Origin: Nocardioides solisilvae
Lineage (GTDB): Bacteria > Actinomycetota > Actinomycetes > Propionibacteriales > Nocardioidaceae
Direction of reading: 5' to 3'
Assembly (NCBI RefSeq): GCF_003194625.1
Contig: NZ_QHKX01000002.1
Location: 434,001 to 498,000 of the forward strand
DNA: 64,000 bases
Positions 30,401-37,772 of the stretch are shown here, piece after piece. The notes beneath the pieces were generated by a model. The model worked only from the letters and a program-made list of their open reading frames with translations, ran no database searches and was not told the DNA's origin. The translations under genes were made by a program, and so were the position numbers. The first letter of the stretch is position 1, and every line of letters begins with the position of its first letter.

Positions 30401-30926
30401 GGGCGGGTGCCTTGACCGGCTCGGGCGCCTGGAAGAGCGGCAGGGTTGCCCCGCCCTGCTCCTCGGCGACAGGCTGGGCGGCGGGCTCGGCGACGGTCTC
30501 CGCAGCAGCGTCGGGGGTGTCGGCGGCGGCCGCCTTCTTCGCGGCGCTCTTGCGAGGCGCCCGCTTGGCCGGCGCCTTCTTCGCGGGCGCCTCGGCGGCT
30601 GCCTCGGCGGAGACCTCAACCGGGGCGTCACCGGCTCCTGCGTCGGTCGCGACCGCGTCCGCGGCGTCGGCCCCGGCCGCGGCGGTCTTCTTGGCAGCCG
30701 TCCTGCGCGGGGCCGCCTTCTTGGCCGGCGCGGCCTTCTTGGTGGCGGCGGTCTTCCGCGCGGCGGTCTTGCGCGCCGGCCTGGCGGGGGCCTCGCCCTC
30801 GGGGGCCGGCGGCGGGGCGCCCGCGCCCTCCTGGCCCTGGCCGGTGTCCTGGCCGGTGTCCTGGCCGGTGTCCTGGCCGGTGTCCTGGCCGGCGTCCTGG
30901 GTGTTGTCAGGGTTCTCGTCGAGCAT
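27483..30926 (-). CDS. rne: Ribonuclease E/G with long disordered extensions
   Basis: A 1147-residue RNase E/G. About 490 N-terminal residues are low-complexity Ala/Lys/Glu/Asp/Thr sequence with AKKAA-type basic blocks and acidic DDDTDDTDTDD runs. The catalytic region follows: VDRIMVIRQRKDLTQIAVLED, S1 domain around SLIGNVYLGRVQNVLPSMEAAFIDIGKGRNAVLY, DNase-I-like subdomain with VVDVNTGKFTG and IIVVDFIDM, and zinc link DCEHCQGRG. A second disordered tail of about 240 residues rich in Pro/Glu/Ala follows. It initiates mRNA decay and rRNA processing; tails probably hold the degradosome. ATG at 30926 behind GAGGAG. The N-terminus contains GQDT repeats. Confidence 0.95.
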   Translation of the reverse strand: MLDENPDNTQDAGQDTGQDTGQDTGQDTGQGQEGAGAPPPAPEGEAPARPARKTAARKTAATKKAAPAKKAAPRRTAAKKTAAAGADAADAVATDAGAGDAPVEVSAEAAAEAPAKKAPAKRAPRKSAAKKAAAADTPDAAAETVAEPAAQPVAEEQGGATLPLFQAPEPVKAPARRTRKRAAAPAAEAPAVDAASAAPVDAAAAELAATLEATASVESGSTDGAGAAEPAAPKVTRTTRSARSRGGRAAKKTAAVPAEDDATTSAEDEAATALEEQPGTDVSAAPAAPAEDAETAEDAEDADVAGAETATDDDTDDTDTDDTDTDDDNDAEDAESDGDGAPSRRRRRRGGRRRRKAGDSQDDDATDDRSGDRSGGRPSDKGADRSDDEQDGSGDEGDSSEDDSSSEEGSSGSRRRRRRRRSGDSSSAEGSDDPENTVTRVRRARSAEDQITAVSGSTRLEAKKQRRREGREAGRRRAPIVSEAEFLARREAVDRIMVIRQRKDLTQIAVLEDKVLVEHYVARESQTSLIGNVYLGRVQNVLPSMEAAFIDIGKGRNAVLYAGEVNWSALGHKEGQPRKIESVLSSGQSILVQVTKDPVGHKGARLTSQVSLAGRFLVYVPDGTTSGISRKLPDTERNRLKTLLKEIVPDSAGVIVRTAAEGASEEELTRDVERLKARWEDIEAKANGNAPQLLYGEPDLTLKVVRDLFTEDFKKLVIEGDDAWDTVRGYVDHVAPDLAERVERYEPADNASAQQGDVFSAYRIDEQIAKGLDRKVWLPSGGSLVIDRTEAMTVVDVNTGKFTGSGGNLEETVTKNNLEAAEEIVRQLRLRDIGGIIVVDFIDMVLESNRDLVVRRLVECLGRDRTRHQVAEVTSLGLVQMTRKRIGTGLLEAFSTDCEHCQGRGLMVHSAPVEARSSSDDEGRRGGRRGRGGRGKESGSGNSGGNGSGNGSGNGGSGDGGSGRSATPQAPSPKVVAAMAKPENAKAEQVAGTAPDEPAAEEPEAKEPVAEVASADVSSDGTTPEFTVELTVETADAPAPEPEPAPTPEPAPEPAPEPAPEVAPEAAAEAAPATGTAPKVVTRTRRRAASRPAGPPVGQSAATSESDPASGDASGAPAGAEAGEQAGDPSESHVEHVPVKKKGARKR
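30841..30900 (-). repeat. 12-bp tandem repeat in the rne N-terminus (GQDT units)
   Basis: Four exact copies of the 12-mer ccggtgtcctgg (30841-30888, plus strand) and one copy with a single change (30889-30900) encode GQDT x4 preceded by GQDA, residues about 9-29 of RNase E. In-frame units mean copy-number change by slippage would not break the gene. Confidence 0.9.
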
Positions 30927-31278
30927 GTGCGCTCCTCGACCGGTGCTCGGCACCGGTGTGTAGGACGCCGGACCCGGATGCACAGGGCCACGGCGCAAAG
31001 CCTTCGGTGGCAACGACACCCTCCGCGGGTGCGTCGAGGGATGTCCGTCGGCACCTGCCGCGGTCGCCGGGCCTGCCCCACCCCCAGGTGTCACGGGTGG
31101 AACGTGGGCGGATCGCTGTCACCGACTCGCCCGGGCCGCGTCGCGGTCTGGCGTCGACCTCCATCCTCGTGCCGACCGACTGGTGTCGGACGGCGAGAAC
31201 GTCGTCGGGCCCCTCCTGGCGACGTACGTCGTCGGGAACGACCGTGGCGAGTATCGCACACCGACGCCCCGGCGGTCG
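30927..31278. other. 352-bp non-coding stretch: rne leader region
   Basis: No convincing gene lies between the rne start and the TIGR03936 stop. It holds the rne 5' leader, a hairpin at 30939-30957 and no obvious terminator for the upstream radical-SAM-associated gene. A short open frame at 30907-31164 (minus) is not supported. I cannot identify the rne promoter with confidence; GATACT at about 31249-31254 on the minus strand is a weak candidate -10. Confidence 0.6.
30939..30957 (-). promoter_or_regulatory. Hairpin immediately upstream of the rne ribosome-binding site
   Basis: ACCGGTGC-TCG-GCACCGGT (plus strand) is a perfect 8-bp stem with a 3-base loop. On the mRNA it ends two to three bases before the GAGGAG Shine-Dalgarno of rne. 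It may modulate translation or serve as an RNase E recognition or autoregulation site; this is inferred from position only. Confidence 0.5.
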
Positions 31279-32010
31279 CTACGGCGAGGCCAGCGGGTCG
31301 CCGATGGTGCCGGTCATCTCGTCGAGCACGCCCTGCTCCAGCCGGGTGAGCAGCGGAGCCCCCGAGCCGAGGGACGCCCCGGCGTCGGGACCGGCGACCT
31401 TCGTGAGGGCGGTGAGCACGTCGTCGGGGCGGACCGCGGGCACGGTGTGGCGCAGGACCAGGTCCAGGACGGCCCCGGTCGGCTCGGTCGCGGGCACCAG
31501 GGAGACCACCGCGCCGCGGGCGTCGAACTCGCGCAGGCCCTTCTTGGTCATCCGCTCGACGAGCACCTCGTCCCGGGCGAGGAAGTCGGCCACCAGTGGC
31601 GCGAGGTCGCCCGCGCCGGGCAGGCCGACCCGCCAGCGGCTCCCGGTGAGCCGGTCGCTGAGCGAGCCGCCCTCCGACTCCACGACGACCAGCAGGTCGA
31701 GCCCGTCGGGGAGCGCCTCGTCCAGGTCGGCGAGCACCTGGGCCGGGTCCACGACCTGGGCGAGCCCCAGCTCGACGTACTCCGCCTCCGAGGCGGCACC
31801 GGTCGGGGAGGCGCCGGCGTAGGAGATGCGGGGGTGCGGGTTGAAGCCCGAGGAGTAGGCCATCGGGATCCGGGCCCGGAAGACGGCGCGCTCGAAGGCG
31901 CGGCTGAAGTCCCGGTGGCTGGTGAACCGCAGACGGCCACGCTTGGCGTAGCGGATCCGCAGGCGCTGGACCGGGGGGGCTTGCTGCTCGGGCTGCTGGC
32001 GCACGCGCAC
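31279..32010 (-). CDS. TIGR03936 family radical-SAM-associated protein (DUF2344)
   Basis: A 243-residue protein with QRLRIRYAKRGRLRFTSHRDFSRAFERAVFRARIPMAYSSGFNPHPRISYA, the DUF2344 signature. In many bacteria this domain is fused to or encoded beside a TIGR03960 radical SAM protein; the pair is proposed to modify RNA or a ribosomal component, but the reaction is unproven. Here the partner lies 2.4 kb away at 34454. GTG at 32010 is the only sensible start. Lies upstream of rne on the same strand. Confidence 0.92.
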   Translation of the reverse strand: MRVRQQPEQQAPPVQRLRIRYAKRGRLRFTSHRDFSRAFERAVFRARIPMAYSSGFNPHPRISYAGASPTGAASEAEYVELGLAQVVDPAQVLADLDEALPDGLDLLVVVESEGGSLSDRLTGSRWRVGLPGAGDLAPLVADFLARDEVLVERMTKKGLREFDARGAVVSLVPATEPTGAVLDLVLRHTVPAVRPDDVLTALTKVAGPDAGASLGSGAPLLTRLEQGVLDEMTGTIGDPLASP

Positions 32011-32022
32011 ACCGTAACCGCG

Positions 32023-33198
32023 TCAGGGCAGGGGCGCCGACTTGCGCTGCCTCGCGGTGTAGGCGTTGGTGACGCGCACCCCGTCCAGCCAGCGAGTCAG
32101 CCGCCCGGCCTCCGCGTCCAGCAGCCGGCGGGAGGCACGGTCCACGTCGGCCAGCGGCACCACCTCGACGACCCCGGCCTCGTCCTGCACCCAGCAGCCG
32201 ACGACCCGCCCGTCGCACCACGCGGTCGTCGCCCCGTTGCCGGCGCTGTCGTAGACCCCGGGCCGGACGCCGTCGGCGAGGTGGAACTCCCGGTGCCGCC
32301 ACCCCATGGTGGTCGGGTCGAGGGTCGGCAGGAGCGCCGCCCAGCGCTCGGGGGCGCCGACGGGCTCCAGGTCGTCGGGGAGCAGGTACGCCGGGGCACC
32401 GTCCTCGAGGCGCACCTCGACCGCCTCCACCTGCGCCAGCGCCGCCCGGGCCGCACCGCGGGTCGAGCCCAGCCACCAGACGAGGTCGTCCTCCGTGCCG
32501 GGGCCGCACGTCCACAGCCAGCGCCGGACCAGCTCGGCGTACCCCTCCTGGGCGGTCGGCAGCGGCGGCGGGGTCCCCAGCCACCGCTCGGTCGTCGTCC
32601 AGGTGGGCCGCGGCTGCCACCACTCCCCCGCGTTCGGGCCGCGGACGAGGTCGCCGCGCGCGCCCAGCACGGTCGTGACGGGGGTCGCCACCCAGACCGG
32701 GGTGGTCCAGCGGCCGGTGCCGCGCACCACCCGGGCCGAGAGGGCGGGGACCGCTGCCCGCAGCTGCGGGACCGACAGGGGTTCGGGGTGCGCCGCCAGG
32801 TGCTCGAGCGTCGCGTCGCGGACGCCGGCGAACCACCGCAGTCCGTCGGCGGCCAGGCCGGCCTCCTCCACGTCCTTGGCCAGGCGGCGGAGCTCGGCCT
32901 CGGCCACCCGCGCCGCGGGACCGGCGAGGACGGCCGCGCGCAGGTCCCGCGGCACGGTCCACAGGGTCCGGCGCATCCCGAGCTGGACGACCAGCGACCG
33001 GTCCCGCTCGAGGGCCCCCCGGACGTCGTCGACGGTGACGCCGTCGACCCGGGCCCGCAGCGACAGCGGCACGCTGGCCACCTCCGTGGTGTGCAGCGCC
33101 GTCAGGCCGGTCGCGGCGGCCACCGGGTCGGCGTACCGGGTGGAGGGGGCGAGGCCGTGGCGCACCCCGAGGCGGCTGCGGCGTTCCTCGTCCGTCAC
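32023..33198 (-). CDS. Winged-helix DNA-binding domain protein (HTH_42 family)
   Basis: A 391-residue protein of the HTH_42 type: LSLRARVDGVTVDDVRGALERDRSLVVQLGMRRTLWTVPRDLRAAVLAGP, a tandem winged-helix scaffold also used by the DNA glycosylases AlkX/YcaQ that unhook interstrand crosslinks. The QxQ-type catalytic motif of YcaQ is not clearly present, so a glycosylase role is uncertain. GTG at 33198 preferred over 33207 for SD spacing (AGGCGG). It ends 12 bp from TIGR03936 and may be cotranscribed; it looks inserted between the radical-SAM partners. Confidence 0.8.
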   Translation of the reverse strand: MTDEERRSRLGVRHGLAPSTRYADPVAAATGLTALHTTEVASVPLSLRARVDGVTVDDVRGALERDRSLVVQLGMRRTLWTVPRDLRAAVLAGPAARVAEAELRRLAKDVEEAGLAADGLRWFAGVRDATLEHLAAHPEPLSVPQLRAAVPALSARVVRGTGRWTTPVWVATPVTTVLGARGDLVRGPNAGEWWQPRPTWTTTERWLGTPPPLPTAQEGYAELVRRWLWTCGPGTEDDLVWWLGSTRGAARAALAQVEAVEVRLEDGAPAYLLPDDLEPVGAPERWAALLPTLDPTTMGWRHREFHLADGVRPGVYDSAGNGATTAWCDGRVVGCWVQDEAGVVEVVPLADVDRASRRLLDAEAGRLTRWLDGVRVTNAYTARQRKSAPLP

Positions 33199-33250
33199 GG
33201 TGCGCACCCGCCTATCATGGCGTGGACGTCCCAGACCGCTCGGAGCCCGG

Positions 33251-34393
33251 ATGACCCGCTGGAGTGGCGCCCTTCCCTGGGTGCTGGTGGCGGCGCTGGG
33301 CACCGCCTGCGTCGTCGTGCTCGGCGTGCTGTCGTTCGACCCCGCGCCCGGCCCGGCCCAGACCGCCCTGCAGGCGCAGCCCGACCGCGGCGACCGGGGC
33401 ACCGCCACGGTCGCCCCCAGCCCGACCGCGTCGCCGCTCGGCACTGCGACGGCCCCACCGTCCGGCACTGCGTCGCCGTCCGGCAGCGCGTCGCCGGCGA
33501 GCCCGGCCGCCCCCACCGGCCCCTCCGGGCGGGCGACCCCCCGCCCGACACCGGGTGACCCGTCGCCCGGCGGCCGGCCCGCCACCCGCCTGCCCACCCC
33601 GGCGACCCCGTTCGGCGCGACCACCCGCGTCTGCGTGCCCACCCCCCGGGTCACGCCGCTCAAGGTGGCCACCTTCAACATCCACGGCGGGCTGGGACCG
33701 CGCGGGCGCGACCTCCCCCAGGTGGTGGCGGAGATCCGGGCCTCGGGCGCCGACGTGGTGATGCTCCAGGAGGTCGACCGGTTCCGGCCGCGCAGCGGCG
33801 GCATCGACATGCCGGCCGTGCTGGGCGCCGAGCTCGGCATGGAGCACGCGTTCGCTCCCAACGTCCGGCACGGCGGTCGCGCGGAGTACGGCGTCGCCAC
33901 CCTGTCGCGCTTCCCGATCCTCGACACCGAGCACGTGCTGCTGCCCAACGACCCGGGCAAGGAGCAGCGCGGCGTGCTGCGGACCCGGCTCGCGGTGGGC
34001 CCCGAGGAGGTCGACGTCTACAACACCCACCTCGACCACACCTCCGACCCGCTGCGCCGGCGGCAGGCCGACCAGGTCCGGGTCCTCGTCGAGCGGGGCG
34101 GCGCCCCCGTGGTGCTGGGCGGGGACTTCAACGCCTCCCCCGTGACCGCTCCCTACGCCACGCTGACCTCCGCGCTGGGAGACGCGTGGCTGCAGGTCGG
34201 TGTGGGGCGCGGTCCCACGGCCGGCCGCGCGCCCGGCGCCCGGATCGACTACGTCTTCCTGCACGAGGCCGTGGTGCCCCGCGCCGCCCGGGTGCTGCCG
34301 AGCAGCGTCTCCGACCACGACGCGGTGGTCGTCGACACCCTCGTCGCGGGCGTCAGCCCCTGCGAGTGGACGTCGGACCGCCGCGCCCCCTGA
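33251..34393 (+). CDS. Secreted endonuclease/exonuclease/phosphatase family protein
   Basis: A 380-residue protein with an N-terminal hydrophobic anchor (LPWVLVAALGTACVVVLGVLSF), a Ser/Pro/Thr/Ala linker of about 100 residues, then an EEP domain: LKVATFNIHGGLGPRG, DVVMLQEVDRFRPRSGG, VDVYNTHLDHTSDPLRRRQADQ, VVLGGDFNASPVT, RIDYVFLHEA and SVSDHDAVVV. All metal and catalytic positions (Asn, Glu, His, Asp-Asn, Asp-His) are present. Such proteins act as external nucleases or sphingomyelinase-like phosphodiesterases. It is the only plus-strand gene in this neighbourhood. A hexamer TATCAT at 33212 could be its -10. Confidence 0.85.
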   Translation: MTRWSGALPWVLVAALGTACVVVLGVLSFDPAPGPAQTALQAQPDRGDRGTATVAPSPTASPLGTATAPPSGTASPSGSASPASPAAPTGPSGRATPRPTPGDPSPGGRPATRLPTPATPFGATTRVCVPTPRVTPLKVATFNIHGGLGPRGRDLPQVVAEIRASGADVVMLQEVDRFRPRSGGIDMPAVLGAELGMEHAFAPNVRHGGRAEYGVATLSRFPILDTEHVLLPNDPGKEQRGVLRTRLAVGPEEVDVYNTHLDHTSDPLRRRQADQVRVLVERGGAPVVLGGDFNASPVTAPYATLTSALGDAWLQVGVGRGPTAGRAPGARIDYVFLHEAVVPRAARVLPSSVSDHDAVVVDTLVAGVSPCEWTSDRRAP

Positions 34394-34453
34394 GCCGGCC
34401 CCCAACCCGCCCCCGCCCCGGGCGGCGGGTGAGGGTGAGGGTGAGGGACGGGG

Positions 34454-36445
34454 TCAGACGACGCTGAGCGGGAGCAGCTTCTGGCCGGTGGGGCCGATCT
34501 GGATCTCGGTGCCCATCTCGGGGCAGACCCCGCAGTCGTAGCAGGGCGTCCAGCGGCAGTCCTCGACCTCGATGTCGGCGCCCTCGGCCGCGGCGAGCGC
34601 GTCCTCCCAGTCGGCCCAGAGCCAGTCCTTGTCGAGCCCCGAGTCGAGGTGGTCCCAGGGCAGCACCTCGTCGAGGTCCCGCTCGCGGGTCGTGTACCAG
34701 GCCACGTCGACGCCGGTGCCGGCGAGCGCGCGCTCGGCCGACTCCATCCAGCGGTCGTAGGAGAAGTGCTCGCTCCAGCCGTCGAACCGGCCGCCGTCGC
34801 GCCACACCTCCTCGATCACGCGGCCGACCCGGCGGTCGCCGCGCGAGAGCAGGCCCTCGACGATGCCGGGCTTGCCGTCGTGGTAGCGGAAGCCGATCGC
34901 CCGGCCGAAGCGCTTGTCCTCGCGGACCGTGTCGCGCAGCTTCTTGAGCCGCTCGTCGGTGGTCTCGTGGTCGAGCTGCGCCGCCCACTGGAACGGCGTG
35001 TGCGGCTTGGGCACGAAGCCGCCGATCGAGACGGTGCAGCGGATGTCGTTGCGACCGGAGACCTCGCGGCCCTTGGCGATCACCTTCTTGGCGAGCTCGG
35101 CGACCTGGAGGACGTCCTCGTCGGTCTCGGTCGGCAGGCCCACCATGAAGTAGAGCTTCACCTGGCGCCAGCCGTGCGAGTAGGCGGCGGCCACGGTGCG
35201 GATCAGGTCCTCCTCGGTGACCATCTTGTTGATCACCTTGCGCATCCGCTCGCTGCCGCCCTCGGGGGCGAAGGTGAGCCCGGAGCGTCGGCCGTTGCGG
35301 GAGAACTCGTTGGCCAGCGAGATGTTGAAGGCGTCGACACGGGTCGAGGGCAGCGAGAGGGAGACGTTGGAGCCCTCGTAGCGGTCCGCCAGTCCCTTGG
35401 CCACGTCACCGATCTCGGTGTGGTCGGCGCTCGAGAGCGAGAGCAGGCCGACCTCCTCGAAGCCCGACTTGCGGATGCCGTTCTCGACCATGTCGCCGAT
35501 CGTCTTGATCGACCGCTCGCGGACGGGGCGGGTGATCATCCCCGCCTGGCAGAACCGGCAGCCGCGGGTGCAGCCGCGGAAGATCTCGACCGAGAACCGC
35601 TCGTGCACGGTCTCGGCGAGTGGCACCAGCGGCTTGGCCGGGTAGGGCCAGGCGTCGAGGTCCATCAGGGTGTGCTTGCGGATCCGGAACGGGATGCCGG
35701 GGCGGTTGGGGACGACCGCCTCGATGGAGCCGTCGGCGGCGTACTGGACGTCGTAGAAGCGCGGCACGTAGACGCCGCCGCTCACCGCGAGCCGGCGCAG
35801 CAGCTCGTCGCGGCCGCCGGGCCGCCCCTCGGTCTTCCACTCGCGCACCACCTCGGAGATCGCCAGGACGACCTCCTCGCCGTCGCCGAGGACGGCCGCG
35901 TCGACGAAGTCGGCGATCGGCTCGGGGTTGAACGCGGCGTGCCCGCCCGCGAGCACCACCGGGTCGTCGTCGCCGCGGTCGGCCGCGTGCAGCGGGATGC
36001 CGGCGAGGTCGAGGGCGTTGAGCATGTTGGTGTAGCCGAGCTCGGTGGAGAAGCTCAGGCCCAGCACGTCGAAGGCCCGGACCGGGCGGTGGGAGTCGAC
36101 GGTGAACTGCGGGATCCGGTCCTCGCGCATCACCTTCTCCATGTCGGGCCAGACCGAGTAGGTCCGCTCGGCCAGGATCCAGTCGCGCTCGTTGAGCACC
36201 TCGTAGAGGATCTGGACGCCCTGGTTGGGCAGGCCGACCTCGTAGGCGTCGGGGTACATCAGCGCCCAGCGGACCGTCTCGCTCCCCACGGCCGCACCGC
36301 AGTCCCACTCCTTGACGGTCGAGTTGAGCTCGCCGCCGACGTACTGGATCGGCTTGGAGACCGACGGCAGGCGCGGCTCCAGCAGGTGGAAGACGGACGC
36401 GACGTCGCTCGACAGCTCCGCGGGGGTGTCGGTGACGTGGGACAT
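34454..36445 (-). CDS. TIGR03960 family B12-binding-domain/radical SAM protein
   Basis: A 663-residue radical SAM enzyme. N-terminal Rossmann/B12-like region (WALMYPDAYEVGLPNQGVQILYEVLN, VLGLSFSTELGYTNMLNALDLAGIPL), 4Fe-4S motif CTRGCRFCQAG, and a C-terminal Cys-rich end CRWTPCYDCGVCPEMG that may hold a second cluster. Family TIGR03960, partner of TIGR03936; the reaction is not established. The B12 domain lacks the DxHxxG motif here, so cobalamin binding is uncertain. ATG at 36445 behind AGAGGTTCCCCC. Confidence 0.93.
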   Translation of the reverse strand: MSHVTDTPAELSSDVASVFHLLEPRLPSVSKPIQYVGGELNSTVKEWDCGAAVGSETVRWALMYPDAYEVGLPNQGVQILYEVLNERDWILAERTYSVWPDMEKVMREDRIPQFTVDSHRPVRAFDVLGLSFSTELGYTNMLNALDLAGIPLHAADRGDDDPVVLAGGHAAFNPEPIADFVDAAVLGDGEEVVLAISEVVREWKTEGRPGGRDELLRRLAVSGGVYVPRFYDVQYAADGSIEAVVPNRPGIPFRIRKHTLMDLDAWPYPAKPLVPLAETVHERFSVEIFRGCTRGCRFCQAGMITRPVRERSIKTIGDMVENGIRKSGFEEVGLLSLSSADHTEIGDVAKGLADRYEGSNVSLSLPSTRVDAFNISLANEFSRNGRRSGLTFAPEGGSERMRKVINKMVTEEDLIRTVAAAYSHGWRQVKLYFMVGLPTETDEDVLQVAELAKKVIAKGREVSGRNDIRCTVSIGGFVPKPHTPFQWAAQLDHETTDERLKKLRDTVREDKRFGRAIGFRYHDGKPGIVEGLLSRGDRRVGRVIEEVWRDGGRFDGWSEHFSYDRWMESAERALAGTGVDVAWYTTRERDLDEVLPWDHLDSGLDKDWLWADWEDALAAAEGADIEVEDCRWTPCYDCGVCPEMGTEIQIGPTGQKLLPLSVV

Positions 36446-36578
36446 GGGGGAACCTCTCGGACGGGTACGACGACCGGCCAAGCCTACGCGGGAACCCCCG
36501 GGGAGGCGCAGGCGACGACGCAGCCGCCGACGCGGCCGACGGCACAGGCCGCGACCGGGGCGGGGCGGCCGACGACGT

Positions 36579-37772
36579 TCAGCGCGCCGACAGCACCCGG
36601 GCCGGGGCGAGGAAGCGGGTGGGCAGCCCGGCGCTCGCCCGCAGGTGCACGTTCTGCAGCAGCCCGACCGCGAGCATCCCCGCGAAGACCGAGGAGCCGC
36701 CGTAGGAGACGAACGGCAGCGGCACGCCGGTGACCGGCATGATGCCCAGGCACATCCCCACGTTCTGGAACGCCTGGAAGCCGAACCAGCAGGCGATCCC
36801 CGCCGCGGCGACCCGGCCGAACATGTCGTCGGTGGCCCCCGCGATCGCCAGCGCCCGCCAGATCACCACGCCCGTGAGCAGGATGACGAGCCCGGCGCCC
36901 ACGAGCCCGAGCTCCTCCCCCACGGCGGTGAAGACGAAGTCGGTGTGCTGCTCGGGCACGAACCCCGACTGCGTCTGGGAACCGTCGAAGAGCCCCTGGC
37001 CGAAGAGCCCGCCGTTGCCCACCGCGATCCGGGCCTGCTCGGTGTTGTAGCCGGCGCCCCGCGGGTCGAGGTCGGGATTGGTGAAGGCCATGAAGCGGGC
37101 GAGCTGGTACTCCTTGAGGAATCCCCCGCTCACCGCCAGCGCGGCGGTGGCGACGCCGGCCACCACGAGGCCGGCCAGCCAGCGGCGGGGCGCCCCCGCC
37201 ACGGCGAGCACGCCGAAGACCGTGGCGGTGAGGACGAGCATCGTCCCGAGGTCGGGCTGCCCCATGATCAGCGCCGCGGGGATCCCCGCGATCAGGAGCA
37301 TCCCCACCACGTCGACGGTGCCCACGGAGCGGCGCCAGCTGCCCTCGGTCCGCTCGGCGACGAGCAGGGCCATCCCGACGACGACGGCGAGCTTGGCGAA
37401 CTCCGAGGGCTGCACCGACATCCCGCCCAGCTGGAGCCACGACCGGGAGCCGTTGATCGTCGAGCCCATCAGCAGGACCAGCACCAGCCCGACGACCGAG
37501 GCCAGGTAGACCAGCGGTGCCAGGATCCGCACCCAGCGGTGGTCGGTGGCGGTGACGAGGACGAGCAGGACGACGCCGATCGCGACGTTGACCAGCTGCT
37601 TGCGCAGGTACGCCGTGGAGTCGCCGCCGGTGAGCAGGTCGCGGCCCGACGTGGTCGACCAGACCATGAGCGTGCCGACCACCAGCAGCCCCGCGACGGC
37701 GAGCAGGAGCACCCAGTCGAGGCCGGGCGCGCGCAGCGACCCCCTCGGGCGCGGGGTGCCGGGGCCGCTCAC
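36579..37772 (-). CDS. rodA: Rod-shape SEDS peptidoglycan polymerase
   Basis: A 397-residue polytopic protein of the FtsW/RodA/SpoVE family (about ten helices): RSWLQLGGMSVQPSEFAKLAVVVGMA, GNGGLFGQGLFDGSQTQSGFVPEQHTDFVFTAVGEELGLVG and FVSYGGSSVFAGMLAVGLL. It polymerises glycan strands with PBP2. GTG start overlaps the PBP2 stop by 4 bp; last gene of mreB-mreC-mreD-PBP2-rodA. Confidence 0.96.
   Translation of the reverse strand: MSGPGTPRPRGSLRAPGLDWVLLLAVAGLLVVGTLMVWSTTSGRDLLTGGDSTAYLRKQLVNVAIGVVLLVLVTATDHRWVRILAPLVYLASVVGLVLVLLMGSTINGSRSWLQLGGMSVQPSEFAKLAVVVGMALLVAERTEGSWRRSVGTVDVVGMLLIAGIPAALIMGQPDLGTMLVLTATVFGVLAVAGAPRRWLAGLVVAGVATAALAVSGGFLKEYQLARFMAFTNPDLDPRGAGYNTEQARIAVGNGGLFGQGLFDGSQTQSGFVPEQHTDFVFTAVGEELGLVGAGLVILLTGVVIWRALAIAGATDDMFGRVAAAGIACWFGFQAFQNVGMCLGIMPVTGVPLPFVSYGGSSVFAGMLAVGLLQNVHLRASAGLPTRFLAPARVLSAR

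Noticed and set aside
30907..31164. An 85-codon minus-strand frame before rne
   Set aside because: It overlaps the rne start in another frame, has an Arg/Ser/Gly composition typical of shadow frames, and shows no family resemblance.
27378..31349. A very long open frame on the plus strand opposite rne
   Set aside because: It mirrors the codon bias of rne, has Gly/Leu/Arg/Val-rich composition without any recognisable domain, and would be antisense to a certain gene.
31183..33558. Long plus-strand frames antisense to the TIGR03936 and winged-helix genes
   Set aside because: Composition and lack of domains mark them as shadows of the minus-strand genes.
34394..34453. Bidirectional terminator between convergent genes
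   Set aside because: Only short GC matches (CCGCCC/GGGCGG) and a GGTGAG triple repeat are visible; the stem is not convincing.
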